Source of the DNA: a virus | Strand: one strand, 5' to 3' | DNA length: 38,731 nucleotides | Virus record (IMG/VR): IMGVR_UViG_3300031227_000154 | Location: 1-38,731 of that record | Shown: positions 7,417 to 15,405 of the stretch, one piece after another | Layout of the letters: the number at the start of each line of letters is the position of its first letter | Position numbering within the stretch: the first letter of the stretch is position 1 | Program-made: the position numbers and the translations under genes | Notes under the pieces: model-generated | Told to the model about the DNA's origin: nothing | Seen by the model: the letters and a program-made list of their open reading frames with translations, nothing else | Databases searched by the model: none

Positions 7417-7800
7417 ATGAGCGAGAAAAAGAATAAAAGATTAAGAAAAAGGGTTAAAGATATTATGGAAAAGAACGGTATGAACAAAAACACTTTTAAG
7501 TTTCGTATGAAGGTAGCAAAGAGAGTATTTAAGATGGGGGCTATTACAGTATGTCTTGTTTGCATAGCATTACCATGTTTAGCAGATAAACTTATAGTGC
7601 CATTTGATTGTTACCCTAAAGAGATACAATCAGGATTTGCAGAAGCAGGTATGAAACTAGATTTATCAGGTAACGACAGAACAAGAGAATCATGGGGATT
7701 TATAGTCAATGAGGGTAGCCAATTTGTTATTTATACATATAAGAATGCAACACCGGAAGATTTTAAGATAATTATGGATATAATTCAAGGGAGTGCTTAA
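7417..7800 (+). CDS. Membrane-anchored or exported hypothetical protein, 127 aa
   Basis: ATG 7417 is preferred, with AGAGGTG just upstream; a GTG at 7411 is in frame but lies in that SD. Residues 1-40 are strongly basic (KNKRLRKRVKD). A single hydrophobic segment (GAITVCLVCIALPCLA) follows, then a soluble domain of about 70 residues with LIVPFDCYPKEIQ and NEGSQFVIYTYKN. This could be an N-in/C-out membrane anchor or an unusually long signal sequence. It continues the series of envelope-directed proteins after the capsid gene. Its stop overlaps the next start by one base. Family not recognised. Confidence 0.7.
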   Translation: MSEKKNKRLRKRVKDIMEKNGMNKNTFKFRMKVAKRVFKMGAITVCLVCIALPCLADKLIVPFDCYPKEIQSGFAEAGMKLDLSGNDRTRESWGFIVNEGSQFVIYTYKNATPEDFKIIMDIIQGSA

Positions 7801-9053
7801 TGGTCGCAATACCTTTAATGCCAAATATGTCTATGCCAACACAGATACCTACAATGTCTTTAGAGGATAGGTTAGCTTTGCGTAGAGTACAAGGTCAGAT
7901 GAAACCAGTAGACACTAAGACACCTGACGATTTGACACTTGAAGGTAGGATAAAGAAACTTATGCTAGATCAGGGTATAGAAGGTTTTGATAAAGCACCA
8001 CCAATGTCTAATATAGAATCAATCCCAATAACTAAACCATTATCAGATAAAGAAACAATCCCGATAACACCTGAAGATAGAGGTATAGAAGGGTTTGATA
8101 TAGCACCACCTATAAGTGATGTTGAAAGTGTACCTATAGAAGAAGCCCGACCTGAAGACCAGTATTCTACTATGGATAGTGGTGAAGGTAGTTTAGACCC
8201 ACAAGACTATGGTAGTGCTGAAGAGTTTGTGAAGGCGAAGTCTACGGAAAAAGCATTTTACAAAAAATATCATTCACAACACAAAGATATAGGTGGTAAA
8301 AGAGCCGGAACATCTGAAGAAAACAAGAAAAGCATACTATCTGAAGGGTTTAAACAGAGAGGGTTTAATGTAACAACTTTACCTGTTAATAAGGGATGGA
8401 AACCCACTTCTGGTAATGAAGGTATAATGGATTACACAGAAAAAGCATATGGGAACAAGAAGGGTGATGTTGTTTATCTTCTTCCTAGGGAAGCCGTTGA
8501 AAAAACAGGTAACGGCTATGTTCACAAAAAAGGATGGAAACCTTCTACCGAAGAAGTGGTAACAATAGAATATGATTCTCAATCAACTTACGAAGCATAT
8601 AAATCCCAACTAACCGACATCTACAACAAGGCACAGGGTGAGAGTAAAGCGACAAAAGTGCTATCTGAAAAAGTCCCGGGATCGTATGGTTTACTCCTTT
8701 CTCCTAAAACTATGGGTGGGAAAGAAGGTAGAGCGACTATTCAAGAATCTAAAGACTCTATAGATATTATACAGATACACAAAAACGATGCACCAAAGGG
8801 ACAAATGTCTAAAGAAATTAAAATACTTGAAGAAAGAGCCGCTCGTGAGGGGAAAGAAGTTAGAGCTATTGATGTAAGAGGTTCTATAAAATACTGGGAG
8901 GGTATGGGATACGACATTGTGCCAACTAATCTAGAGAATACTCCACGAGAACTTAAAATAGTTGATGCCCTAAAAACAACAAAACAACTAACCGACATCT
9001 ACAACAAGGCACAGGACAAAAATCTAACCAACAAGATAGCAAGGAGAAAATAA
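7800..9053 (+). CDS. Mosaic protein with ADP-ribosyltransferase-like and GNAT-like segments, 417 aa
   Basis: Three parts are visible. Residues 1-150 are low-complexity, with a 36-residue tandem repeat (GIEGFDKAPPMSNIESIP at 59, GIEGFDIAPPISDVESVP at 95). Residues 150-268 resemble ADP-ribosyltransferase-type folds of phage polyvalent proteins: YHSQHK, GTSEENKKSILSEGF, GDVVYLLP and EVVTIEY could supply an H-Y-E-like set. Residues 280-395 resemble a GNAT acetyltransferase (IHKNDAPKGQMSKE, LEERAAREGKEV, KYWEGMGYDI). The last part is flanked by exact 31-bp DNA repeats that encode QLTDIYNKAQ twice (270-279 and 396-405). Such proteins are sometimes packaged and ejected; that role and both fold calls are inference. 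It overlaps its neighbours by single bases. Confidence 0.72.
   Translation: MVAIPLMPNMSMPTQIPTMSLEDRLALRRVQGQMKPVDTKTPDDLTLEGRIKKLMLDQGIEGFDKAPPMSNIESIPITKPLSDKETIPITPEDRGIEGFDIAPPISDVESVPIEEARPEDQYSTMDSGEGSLDPQDYGSAEEFVKAKSTEKAFYKKYHSQHKDIGGKRAGTSEENKKSILSEGFKQRGFNVTTLPVNKGWKPTSGNEGIMDYTEKAYGNKKGDVVYLLPREAVEKTGNGYVHKKGWKPSTEEVVTIEYDSQSTYEAYKSQLTDIYNKAQGESKATKVLSEKVPGSYGLLLSPKTMGGKEGRATIQESKDSIDIIQIHKNDAPKGQMSKEIKILEERAAREGKEVRAIDVRGSIKYWEGMGYDIVPTNLENTPRELKIVDALKTTKQLTDIYNKAQDKNLTNKIARRK
8607..8637. repeat. 31-bp direct repeat flanking the GNAT-like module (left copy)
   Basis: An exact 31-base repeat with a partner at 8985-9015, offset 378 bases (126 codons), so both copies read in the same frame and encode QLTDIYNKAQ. 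Recombination between the copies would remove the GNAT-like module without a frameshift. Confidence 0.92.
8985..9015. repeat. 31-bp direct repeat flanking the GNAT-like module (right copy)
   Basis: Exact partner of 8607-8637. Sequence diverges immediately on both sides of each copy. Perfect DNA identity, including synonymous positions, indicates recent origin or ongoing exchange. Confidence 0.92.
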
Positions 9054-10054
9054 TGGGTAAATCAACAGTAAACAATATGCTTTCTAGTGTTAAACGTAGA
9101 GTTGATTACGATATAACAGATGACGATCTTGACACATTGTTACTAGATTGCATGGATGATGGTTTAAGACAGATGAAACAATGGCTGTTTGAGAACGACC
9201 TTAAAAACGATGTAAGTGAATCAGGTTCGTTTAAAACTATCGCAGGTCAATCATATAGAGATATAACAAAAGCCGTTATTGTAGGTGATTTGACTACATT
9301 TACGGGTCAAGCCGGTGATACTATAAATGTTCATATAGATGGCACAGATTATGATGATATAGACATAGCTGCTTGTACTACTATAGCATTAGTAGTTATA
9401 GCTATAAACGCAGCTACAAGTGGTTCGCAGGCTTCTAGTGACGATAATGGATATTTACAGATACTTTCAGGCACAACAGGGTCAACTTCTATAGTTACAA
9501 TAGCTGATGGTACAAGTACAGGTCAGACAGTAGTAGCCGAGTTGTTTTCAGTAGCCGCAGAAAGAACACAATCTGCGATAACTGATGTTGACGAGATTTA
9601 TCGGCTTACAGAAAGAGTTAATCAAACAGCAATAGATATGGTAGATTATTATGATTTAATTGCTATGAACCCTAAACCATCGTCAAGTACAGCAAGTACA
9701 CCTGATGTCGCTGCATTATGGGATGATAAGATATTCTTTTATCCAACACCGTCAGCAGCAAATCTTGTCTATATAGATTATTATATAAAAGTTACAGCAC
9801 CAGTAGCAGGTGCTAGTTTACCATTTGACCAGAAATATGATGCTATCTTAAAACAGTATTGCAGAGTAGAGTTCTTTGCATGGAAGTTTGCAGGTAGTCC
9901 ACAAGCACCACCTTTAATGAGAGAAGAAGGTAAGTTGAAACTATTGGTAGACCAGATAATAGTTAATTCTGCTAAAAATATAGGAAAGAATAGAGGACAG
10001 CGATCAAGAAGATCTGGTGGAACACCCGGACCAAGGAGGGCAATATCAAGCTAG
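9053..10054 (+). CDS. Head-tail adaptor (P22 gp4/phage adaptor type) with inserted beta domain, 333 aa
   Basis: Adaptors form a ring under the portal on which the tail assembles. The N-terminal helices (VKRRVDYDITDDDLDTLLLD, then GLRQMKQWL) and the C-terminal helical part (FDQKYDAILKQYCRVEFFAW, about 260-300) have the pattern of podovirus adaptor proteins, including a strand region KIFFYPTPS. Residues about 78-165 look like an insertion. They are Thr/Gly/Asp-rich with TFTGQAGDTINVHIDGTDY, ALVVIAINAATSG and NGYLQILSGTTGSTS, resembling small beta domains of sheath and flagellar hook-type proteins. The C-terminus is basic (RGQRSRRSGG). Its last codons contain the AAGGAGG that probably serves the next gene. 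Confidence 0.75.
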   Translation: MGKSTVNNMLSSVKRRVDYDITDDDLDTLLLDCMDDGLRQMKQWLFENDLKNDVSESGSFKTIAGQSYRDITKAVIVGDLTTFTGQAGDTINVHIDGTDYDDIDIAACTTIALVVIAINAATSGSQASSDDNGYLQILSGTTGSTSIVTIADGTSTGQTVVAELFSVAAERTQSAITDVDEIYRLTERVNQTAIDMVDYYDLIAMNPKPSSSTASTPDVAALWDDKIFFYPTPSAANLVYIDYYIKVTAPVAGASLPFDQKYDAILKQYCRVEFFAWKFAGSPQAPPLMREEGKLKLLVDQIIVNSAKNIGKNRGQRSRRSGGTPGPRRAISS

Positions 10055-10089
10055 ACATTAATAAAATAGTAAGGATATTAGTAGCTAGT

Positions 10090-11196
10090 ATGATTTTCTT
10101 AGCGGTAGCCGGATATAAAGGCTTACCACAAAGAGACTATGCACAAGCTATGTTTTGTCTTTGTACGTTTATAGTTTTTGGATTTTTACTTAGGAATATA
10201 TGGCTTTCACTCTTCGTTTTATGGACAGTAACGTTATATATTATGTTCGGGTTGGAGACAGGTGTAGTTTATATAACAAACATGTTTTTTGGTTGTGTAC
10301 TTTATTATGCAACAAAACAAGTCTATCAGAAGAAACATATAGACTTTTATATTAAGATATTACTTATATTCACAGGCTGCAATCTGGTGTATATGGGGTT
10401 ACAGATATTAGATTTTGATTTTTACTATTTAATGGTTATCAGAAACCTTCAAGGAGTGCTTTCTACAGTAAACAACACAGATCCATGTGGTTTCATGGGA
10501 TATAAAGCAGGAATGGGCATGTTAATGGCTATGTCTATCCCCTTAGTTGCCACCAGACGCTTCAGGTTCGCTCTAGTGACGAGTTTACTACTATTCGTGC
10601 CTATCTATATATCAAGGTCAAGTATATGTATTGTAGGCGGTATTGTGGGATATATGACAGTTTTATGGTTTCGTATCAGTAGACGTCATTGGTGGTCATT
10701 AGTAGTCATTATGGGTCTTTTGGCATCTCTGTATGTCATTAAGATAGATGCACCTATGGGAACGTTAAACACCAGACCTAAACAATGGAAAACTGTTTTA
10801 AGGGATTGTACTGAACATCCGATAAAAGGATGGGGATTAGATTCGTTTAGACACTTCACTAAACTGAAGAAAACGAACTATTGTGATTCTATAACAAAGA
10901 CAATAAAAGATGGTAAATCATCTGTTCATTTAGTTCAATGGGATAATCCACATAACTTACCTATCTCGATATTCTTTGAATGGGGTCTTATAGGGTTGTT
11001 ATTGTTAGGTGGGTATATAAGAGCGTGTTTTATCAGGTTTAAAGGAGCATTAAAATCTCCTAATACTTTAGCATTAACCGGGTTTATGATAGTGTTTTTC
11101 ATAGTATCATTAGCACAATTCCCGATATTTTTAGGTAAATTTGCAGTTTTCGTAATTCCACTTTTTGCACTTTACGAAATTTCTGTGGGGGATTAA
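10090..11196 (+). CDS. O-antigen ligase/polymerase-like (WaaL/Wzy_C type) membrane protein, 368 aa or longer
   Basis: A polytopic inner-membrane protein with about ten hydrophobic segments. The large loop before the last segments carries the signature of the O-antigen ligase/polymerase family: R229-PKQW, HPIKGWGLDSF (243-253), then NPHNL (286-290) followed by FFEWGLIGLL. In this family the loop Arg and His residues take part in transferring polyprenyl-linked glycan. A role in altering host surface polysaccharide, for example to block superinfection or change serotype, is inferred. It sits inside the virion operon, which is unusual. The ATG at 10090 lacks a good SD. The frame stays open upstream, and AAGGAGG (10033-10039) lies five bases before an in-frame ATC at 10045, so translation may start earlier at a rare codon. 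Confidence 0.78.
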   Translation: MIFLAVAGYKGLPQRDYAQAMFCLCTFIVFGFLLRNIWLSLFVLWTVTLYIMFGLETGVVYITNMFFGCVLYYATKQVYQKKHIDFYIKILLIFTGCNLVYMGLQILDFDFYYLMVIRNLQGVLSTVNNTDPCGFMGYKAGMGMLMAMSIPLVATRRFRFALVTSLLLFVPIYISRSSICIVGGIVGYMTVLWFRISRRHWWSLVVIMGLLASLYVIKIDAPMGTLNTRPKQWKTVLRDCTEHPIKGWGLDSFRHFTKLKKTNYCDSITKTIKDGKSSVHLVQWDNPHNLPISIFFEWGLIGLLLLGGYIRACFIRFKGALKSPNTLALTGFMIVFFIVSLAQFPIFLGKFAVFVIPLFALYEISVGD

Positions 11197-11240
11197 ATAA
11201 AGCGACCAAGATTGTTTCGCTTACGAGGATGTAATTTCAT

Positions 11241-11306
11241 ATGAGAAGAAGAAGAAGAAGTAAAGCACTTTTTGAACTGGAGGTTAGTAATGGGTCAACA
11301 ACGTAG
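11241..11306 (+). CDS. Possible 21-aa arginine-rich small ORF
   Basis: ATG 11241 opens with five consecutive Arg codons (MRRRRRSKALFELEV) and ends at TAG 11304-11306, 17 bases inside the next gene. GAGGA at 11225-11229 is a rather distant SD. It contains the SD of the following gene (GGAGG at 11279-11283), so translational coupling is plausible. Its size and lack of recognised relatives make it uncertain. Confidence 0.35.
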   Translation: MRRRRRSKALFELEVSNGSTT

Positions 11307-11607
11307 ATCAATAGAGACAGTACAAAACATGGCTAGAATCAGTAAAGCTCAACAACGAACAGCTATATCAATAACGGATGCTGATACTGAAGAAATAATA
11401 ATAGCTTCTAGTATGTTTGCTATAGAGATACAGAACAATGGAAACGAAGATGTTTATTATGGTGGTAGTGATGTAGCATCGTCAGATGGTATTGCACTCT
11501 ACTCTGGAGATAAACTAATGTTTACTAATGTTGAGAATACTTTTAGTATCTATTTCGTGGTAGCTGCTGGAAAGAACTCAGAATTAAGAATGGTGGAGTA
11601 TAAATAA
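11290..11607 (+). CDS. Small virion-associated beta protein, 105 aa
   Basis: ATG 11290 is chosen because GGAGG lies six bases upstream; an in-frame TTG at 11272 precedes that SD. After a polar N-terminal helix (QQRRSIETVQNMARISKAQQ), the rest reads as a beta-sandwich: AIEIQNNGNEDVYYGGSDV, DGIALYSGDKLMF, SIYFVVAAGKNSELRMVEYK. This pattern recurs in small proteins encoded beside phage adaptor and tail genes. A structural or head-completion role is inferred from context. Its stop overlaps the next ATG. Confidence 0.7.
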   Translation: MGQQRRSIETVQNMARISKAQQRTAISITDADTEEIIIASSMFAIEIQNNGNEDVYYGGSDVASSDGIALYSGDKLMFTNVENTFSIYFVVAAGKNSELRMVEYK

Positions 11608-12206
11608 TGAAGAATACAATAATAAAAGAGTTATTGCCGTATGTTGAAACATTTGCTAGTAGCTTAGCAGTAGAACATGAGAAGGTTAAGAAAGTACAGA
11701 AAAGTCTTGAAAGCCAAATAACGTCTATTAAAGAAAACGAGCAGAACAGAGTAGTTGCTCATCAACAGGCTAAAGAATCGTTATTGGCACAGGAAAAAGA
11801 ATATCGAGAATATAAAGAACATCTTGCTGTTAAAGAACGAGAGATAGAACTTGAAAAAGCTGAATATAATGCACAGAAGAAAGAATTTGAAAAACGTACT
11901 AAAGAAGTCGAGGATAATCTAGCTGAGATAAAGAATGTAAAAGCTATGAGTGCAGAACAGTTACAGAACAATAAAAAGATAGAAGATACTTATAGGAAAA
12001 AGCTAGAGTTCCTTAAAAAAGATGATGCTAGAATAGATAAGATGCAGAAAGATGCTAATGCTAAAGAATCTAGTCTTGATATGAGAGGTAAGATGCTAGA
12101 CGATAGAGAATATGAACTTGCACAAGTCAGAATCAAGTTAGATGAAAGATCAGATTTTGTTAAAATAAGTGAAAAACAACTTAAAATCAAACAAGCACAA
12201 GGATAA
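11607..12206 (+). CDS. Coiled-coil protein, 199 aa
   Basis: Almost the whole protein after residue 20 is a long charged coiled coil rich in Lys, Glu and Gln with heptad-like spacing (LAVKEREIELEKAEYNAQK, MRGKMLDDREYELAQV). It lies between the small beta protein and the tail nozzle. In this position a coiled coil could be a fibre shaft, a tail-assembly chaperone or an ejected protein. No catalytic motif and no recognised family. Confidence 0.7.
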   Translation: MKNTIIKELLPYVETFASSLAVEHEKVKKVQKSLESQITSIKENEQNRVVAHQQAKESLLAQEKEYREYKEHLAVKEREIELEKAEYNAQKKEFEKRTKEVEDNLAEIKNVKAMSAEQLQNNKKIEDTYRKKLEFLKKDDARIDKMQKDANAKESSLDMRGKMLDDREYELAQVRIKLDERSDFVKISEKQLKIKQAQG

Positions 12207-12209
12207 ACA

Positions 12210-13733
12210 ATGGATAAATTCTGGAAATTCGTAGGAAAGATAGACGATAGAAAACCAAGAAACGAAGGTGATTTTGCTTCTCCTGTAAAGTGTGAGAACT
12301 TACTATCCAGAGATGGTGTTTTAGCTACACCACCGGGAACGGTTAAAGATATTACTACTGAATTAACTGGCAGACCTACTTGGGGCGTAAGGTATGATAC
12401 ACAAGAAACTGGTGTAGTTAAAAAGCAGAAAAGTTTTTGTTATACAATAGACGGTAAACTATGGTTTTTAGATGAGGTTGCTAATACTGCTACGGAAATA
12501 AAAGATGGGTTAAACACCAATGCATATCCTAAAAGTTGGTTAGTTAAAGTAAACACGCAGACAATACTTTATTTCGTAGACGGATTAAAACTATATAAAT
12601 ATGATGGGAACAATGATAATACATTTAACGAGGTTAAAGTTGAAGATTCTAATGGAGAATCAGTAAAACCTATAGATTTGATAGAGCATAAAGATAGGTT
12701 GATACTAATAAGTCAGGATTTTGCTTTTATATCAAAGAATCTTGAATTTGATGTGTTTGATAATCCGGTAGATAGTATCCAATTAATTGTTGGGTCAGGA
12801 AAAGGAAGTAATCTAGCACTAGGTAAGATAGAAGATATTTTATATTTTATGAATACTCAAGGTATATTTGTTCTTAGAGGTGATTCGATAAGTGCTGTAG
12901 CATCTACATTCTCGATTGATTTAATAGAAGAAAGAAACATTGTTGCTGGAAGAACAGCTATCAAGGTAGAAAAAGCGATTAATTTTCTTGCTGCTACTGA
13001 TAAGAATATAGAACTATGGTCGTTTGATGGTGTAAACACTAAACTGTTATCTCATAACGAAAGGATACACGATAAGATAAATCTAAGTAAAGTAGCATTA
13101 GATAAAGCAGTAGCATATTATTACGATAACTATTATATGTTATCTTTTGTTGAGCGTGGAGAAACAGACAACAATTTAGAGTTCTGGTGGGATGCTCTAG
13201 GTGGTGCTGCTAGATGGGTACGAGGTAGAGATGTATCGTTTTATATGTCGGGTAACCCGACAGTAGAAGAACCGTTTTTATGGGTAGGTAGTTCATCAAG
13301 TAATTATGTATTAAGACACGCACCGGGTGAAAGAACATTTAACGGATCTAAAATACCTATATATATATTAACAAAAGATTTGACTATTTCTAAAGGTAGA
13401 AACGTAAGGATAACAGAGATATTTCCTGAAATTAAATGTACTGGTCAGAACAGTATAGATTTACGATATTTGCTAGATGGTAGGTTAAGTGATTTAGACC
13501 ATGAAGCAGAAACTACGGTAGATTTAAGTGGAGAAGTAAAAACATTAGGTTTAATTCGTATCCGTAACCAAGAAGGTGTTTTAAGCAGAGTGTTACCAAA
13601 GATAAACTATTCTAAAGGCGTGAGTATCGCATTTGAGATAAGAATGGATGTAGATTTTGATGTAGAGTTATTAGGTATTGGAATAAGCTACATTGACAAA
13701 GGTGATAAAAAGAATAAAAAAGTAGGAGCTTAA
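12210..13733 (+). CDS. Tail nozzle/stabilisation protein (P22 gp10-like beta-propeller), 507 aa
   Basis: This type of protein closes the short tail below the adaptor ring. The N-terminus has the typical pattern of the group: GDFASPVKCENLLSRDGVLATPPGT, a propeller entry strand seen in podovirus stabilisation proteins. Repeated WD-like blades follow (KLWFLDEVANTATEI, ILYFVDGLKLYKYDG, DILYFMNTQGIFVLRG, NIELWSFDG, YYMLSFVERG). The C-terminal 130 residues look like a separate beta domain. Location after the adaptor and before fibre and ejection proteins supports the call. SD AAGGATAAAC lies before ATG 12210. Confidence 0.82.
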   Translation: MDKFWKFVGKIDDRKPRNEGDFASPVKCENLLSRDGVLATPPGTVKDITTELTGRPTWGVRYDTQETGVVKKQKSFCYTIDGKLWFLDEVANTATEIKDGLNTNAYPKSWLVKVNTQTILYFVDGLKLYKYDGNNDNTFNEVKVEDSNGESVKPIDLIEHKDRLILISQDFAFISKNLEFDVFDNPVDSIQLIVGSGKGSNLALGKIEDILYFMNTQGIFVLRGDSISAVASTFSIDLIEERNIVAGRTAIKVEKAINFLAATDKNIELWSFDGVNTKLLSHNERIHDKINLSKVALDKAVAYYYDNYYMLSFVERGETDNNLEFWWDALGGAARWVRGRDVSFYMSGNPTVEEPFLWVGSSSSNYVLRHAPGERTFNGSKIPIYILTKDLTISKGRNVRITEIFPEIKCTGQNSIDLRYLLDGRLSDLDHEAETTVDLSGEVKTLGLIRIRNQEGVLSRVLPKINYSKGVSIAFEIRMDVDFDVELLGIGISYIDKGDKKNKKVGA

Positions 13734-13734
13734 T

Positions 13735-15174
13735 ATGAAAAAAATATTGATTATGTTTATGGGAATGATGATTTTAGCTAGTTCTGCATTTGCAACGGTG
13801 ACTACTTTATCGTATGTTTCACCTGAAGATGTATCTATTACAAGGTTGGAATCTAACAGACAGACTTTAACAGATGCAGCTAATAGTGTAGATGGTAGTT
13901 TAATTCAATCTGGGTCTATTGTCATAACAGCTTTAATTGATGATGCTAGAACCGATGTCAGGTGGAATGAAGGTTTTTCTGATTGGGTATATACAGGTTT
14001 AGTAGTACCTACAACTTCGGCTACATTGACAGCAACAACAACTTCAGGTACAGCTTATGTTTCTGGAACAAGAGTAGAAAAAGATGCTACAGCTAAACTA
14101 TACACAGCAAGTAAATGGACTTTTGTAGACCTTTCAAGTGATGGAGTTTACACTTATACCGAAACTGCTATTGCTGCGTCTGATCCTGCAATAACTGCTG
14201 ATTCTGTAAGATTATCTAGGGTATCTTCTGATACAACACAAGTATTTGCAGTAAGAGATGATCGTTTAACTGCTATTACTTTAGGCAGTGAACAAGAGAA
14301 TTATCAAAGAGAAAACTTTACTATATCGGTTGTAACGCCTGATGCGATAACATTAAGTCCGGGTATCATCTATAACGGAACAACAAGAATAATAAAAACG
14401 GCAGATACAGATCTTAATTTGGCAACTGCTGGGGATTGGGCAACTTCTGGTGGTTCAAGAGCAAATAGTACAAAAGGTTATGTTGTAGTTAATACTTCTG
14501 GAACACAATATAAATTATCAACTACTGATCCTACATTAACAGATACTTCAGGTAATACTGATGGTGAATTAAGATATTCAGTTATAGATTCAGTTAATTG
14601 GAGAGTTCTTGATTGGTTTTGGATGGATGCTATTGGTAGTGGAAACATTACTGAAGAAAGTTATGGTGCGTGGAGAGATAACGCTTTACCAGAAGAAATT
14701 ATACAAGTAGTAAACATACAAAACGGTGTGCCTGACGGTTCAACTGGAAATGGAACTAATGTACCCAACGATAACACAGTTCCAACTTGGGCAGAAGTTT
14801 ATAATTTCACAGCATTAGATACATCTATAGTGCCAACAAATGCTAACAATACATTAAGAATAGATGTTGTTGTTTCCCTATGTCCTGATTCTGCTGCTTC
14901 TATAGCTTACGGTATATGGCAAGATCCTTCTGGTACAGATGAAGCTTTATGTATTGGATCATCTTATAATGCTAGTTCTACTTTTGCAGATACCAAAACA
15001 CTTACTTATTATATGACCGCAGGAACTACAGATGCGACTATTTTTAAGATAGCTGCCGGTACTATCGGTGGAGCAGATGATGTTAATCTAAATTCTATAA
15101 CAGCACACGCAGCTAAATTTGGAGAATCATTAATTTCATCAGTAACAATAACAGAAATAAAACAAGGGGTATAA
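13735..15174 (+). CDS. Secreted tail-fibre-like protein, 479 aa
   Basis: Begins with a Sec signal peptide (MKK, Met/Ile-rich core, AFA before TVTT). The mature N-terminal segment (SPEDVSITRLESNRQTLTDA, SLIQSGSIV) and the beta-rich, Thr/Ser/Gly/Asp-dominated body (GTAYVSGTRVEK) resemble phage fibre or baseplate-attached proteins. A later part (NNTLRIDVVVSLCPDS, FKIAAGTIGGADDV) looks like a beta-sandwich of a receptor-binding type. A signal peptide is unusual on a fibre. It may be surface-displayed, periplasmic, or use the hydrophobic N-terminus in another way. Start ATG 13735 has GGAGCTTAAT upstream. Confidence 0.75.
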   Translation: MKKILIMFMGMMILASSAFATVTTLSYVSPEDVSITRLESNRQTLTDAANSVDGSLIQSGSIVITALIDDARTDVRWNEGFSDWVYTGLVVPTTSATLTATTTSGTAYVSGTRVEKDATAKLYTASKWTFVDLSSDGVYTYTETAIAASDPAITADSVRLSRVSSDTTQVFAVRDDRLTAITLGSEQENYQRENFTISVVTPDAITLSPGIIYNGTTRIIKTADTDLNLATAGDWATSGGSRANSTKGYVVVNTSGTQYKLSTTDPTLTDTSGNTDGELRYSVIDSVNWRVLDWFWMDAIGSGNITEESYGAWRDNALPEEIIQVVNIQNGVPDGSTGNGTNVPNDNTVPTWAEVYNFTALDTSIVPTNANNTLRIDVVVSLCPDSAASIAYGIWQDPSGTDEALCIGSSYNASSTFADTKTLTYYMTAGTTDATIFKIAAGTIGGADDVNLNSITAHAAKFGESLISSVTITEIKQGV

Positions 15175-15177
15175 AAG

Positions 15178-15396
15178 ATGGAAAGACCTAAAAAGACAAG
15201 ATTAAAAGATAAAGATATGAACGATAGGTTTGAGCAAGTATATCAAGATGGTATGGGTAACCCTGTAATATTGTCGGCAGCACCCACAAAACCTGCGGAT
15301 ATGAAAGCTAACACAATGGGATATTATGGAGATAAATTATACATACGATTTGCAAATGGCAAATTACAACAGTTTGATGGAACAGAAATAACATAA
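15178..15396 (+). CDS. Small virion-associated protein, 72 aa
   Basis: A short protein with a basic, polar N-terminus (RPKKTRLKDKDMNDRFEQV) and a C-terminal beta part (TMGYYGDKLYIRFANGKLQQF) of a kind often found beside phage fibre genes. It sits three bases after the fibre-like gene, so it is probably co-translated. A fibre-attachment or tail-completion role is inferred from position only. Confidence 0.65.
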   Translation: MERPKKTRLKDKDMNDRFEQVYQDGMGNPVILSAAPTKPADMKANTMGYYGDKLYIRFANGKLQQFDGTEIT

Positions 15397-15405
15397 GGAG
15401 CAGAC

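Noticed and set aside
11200-11222. AAGCGA/TCGCTT hairpin after the O-antigen-ligase-like gene
   Set aside because: A six-pair stem with an 11-base loop and no U-run is within chance expectation.
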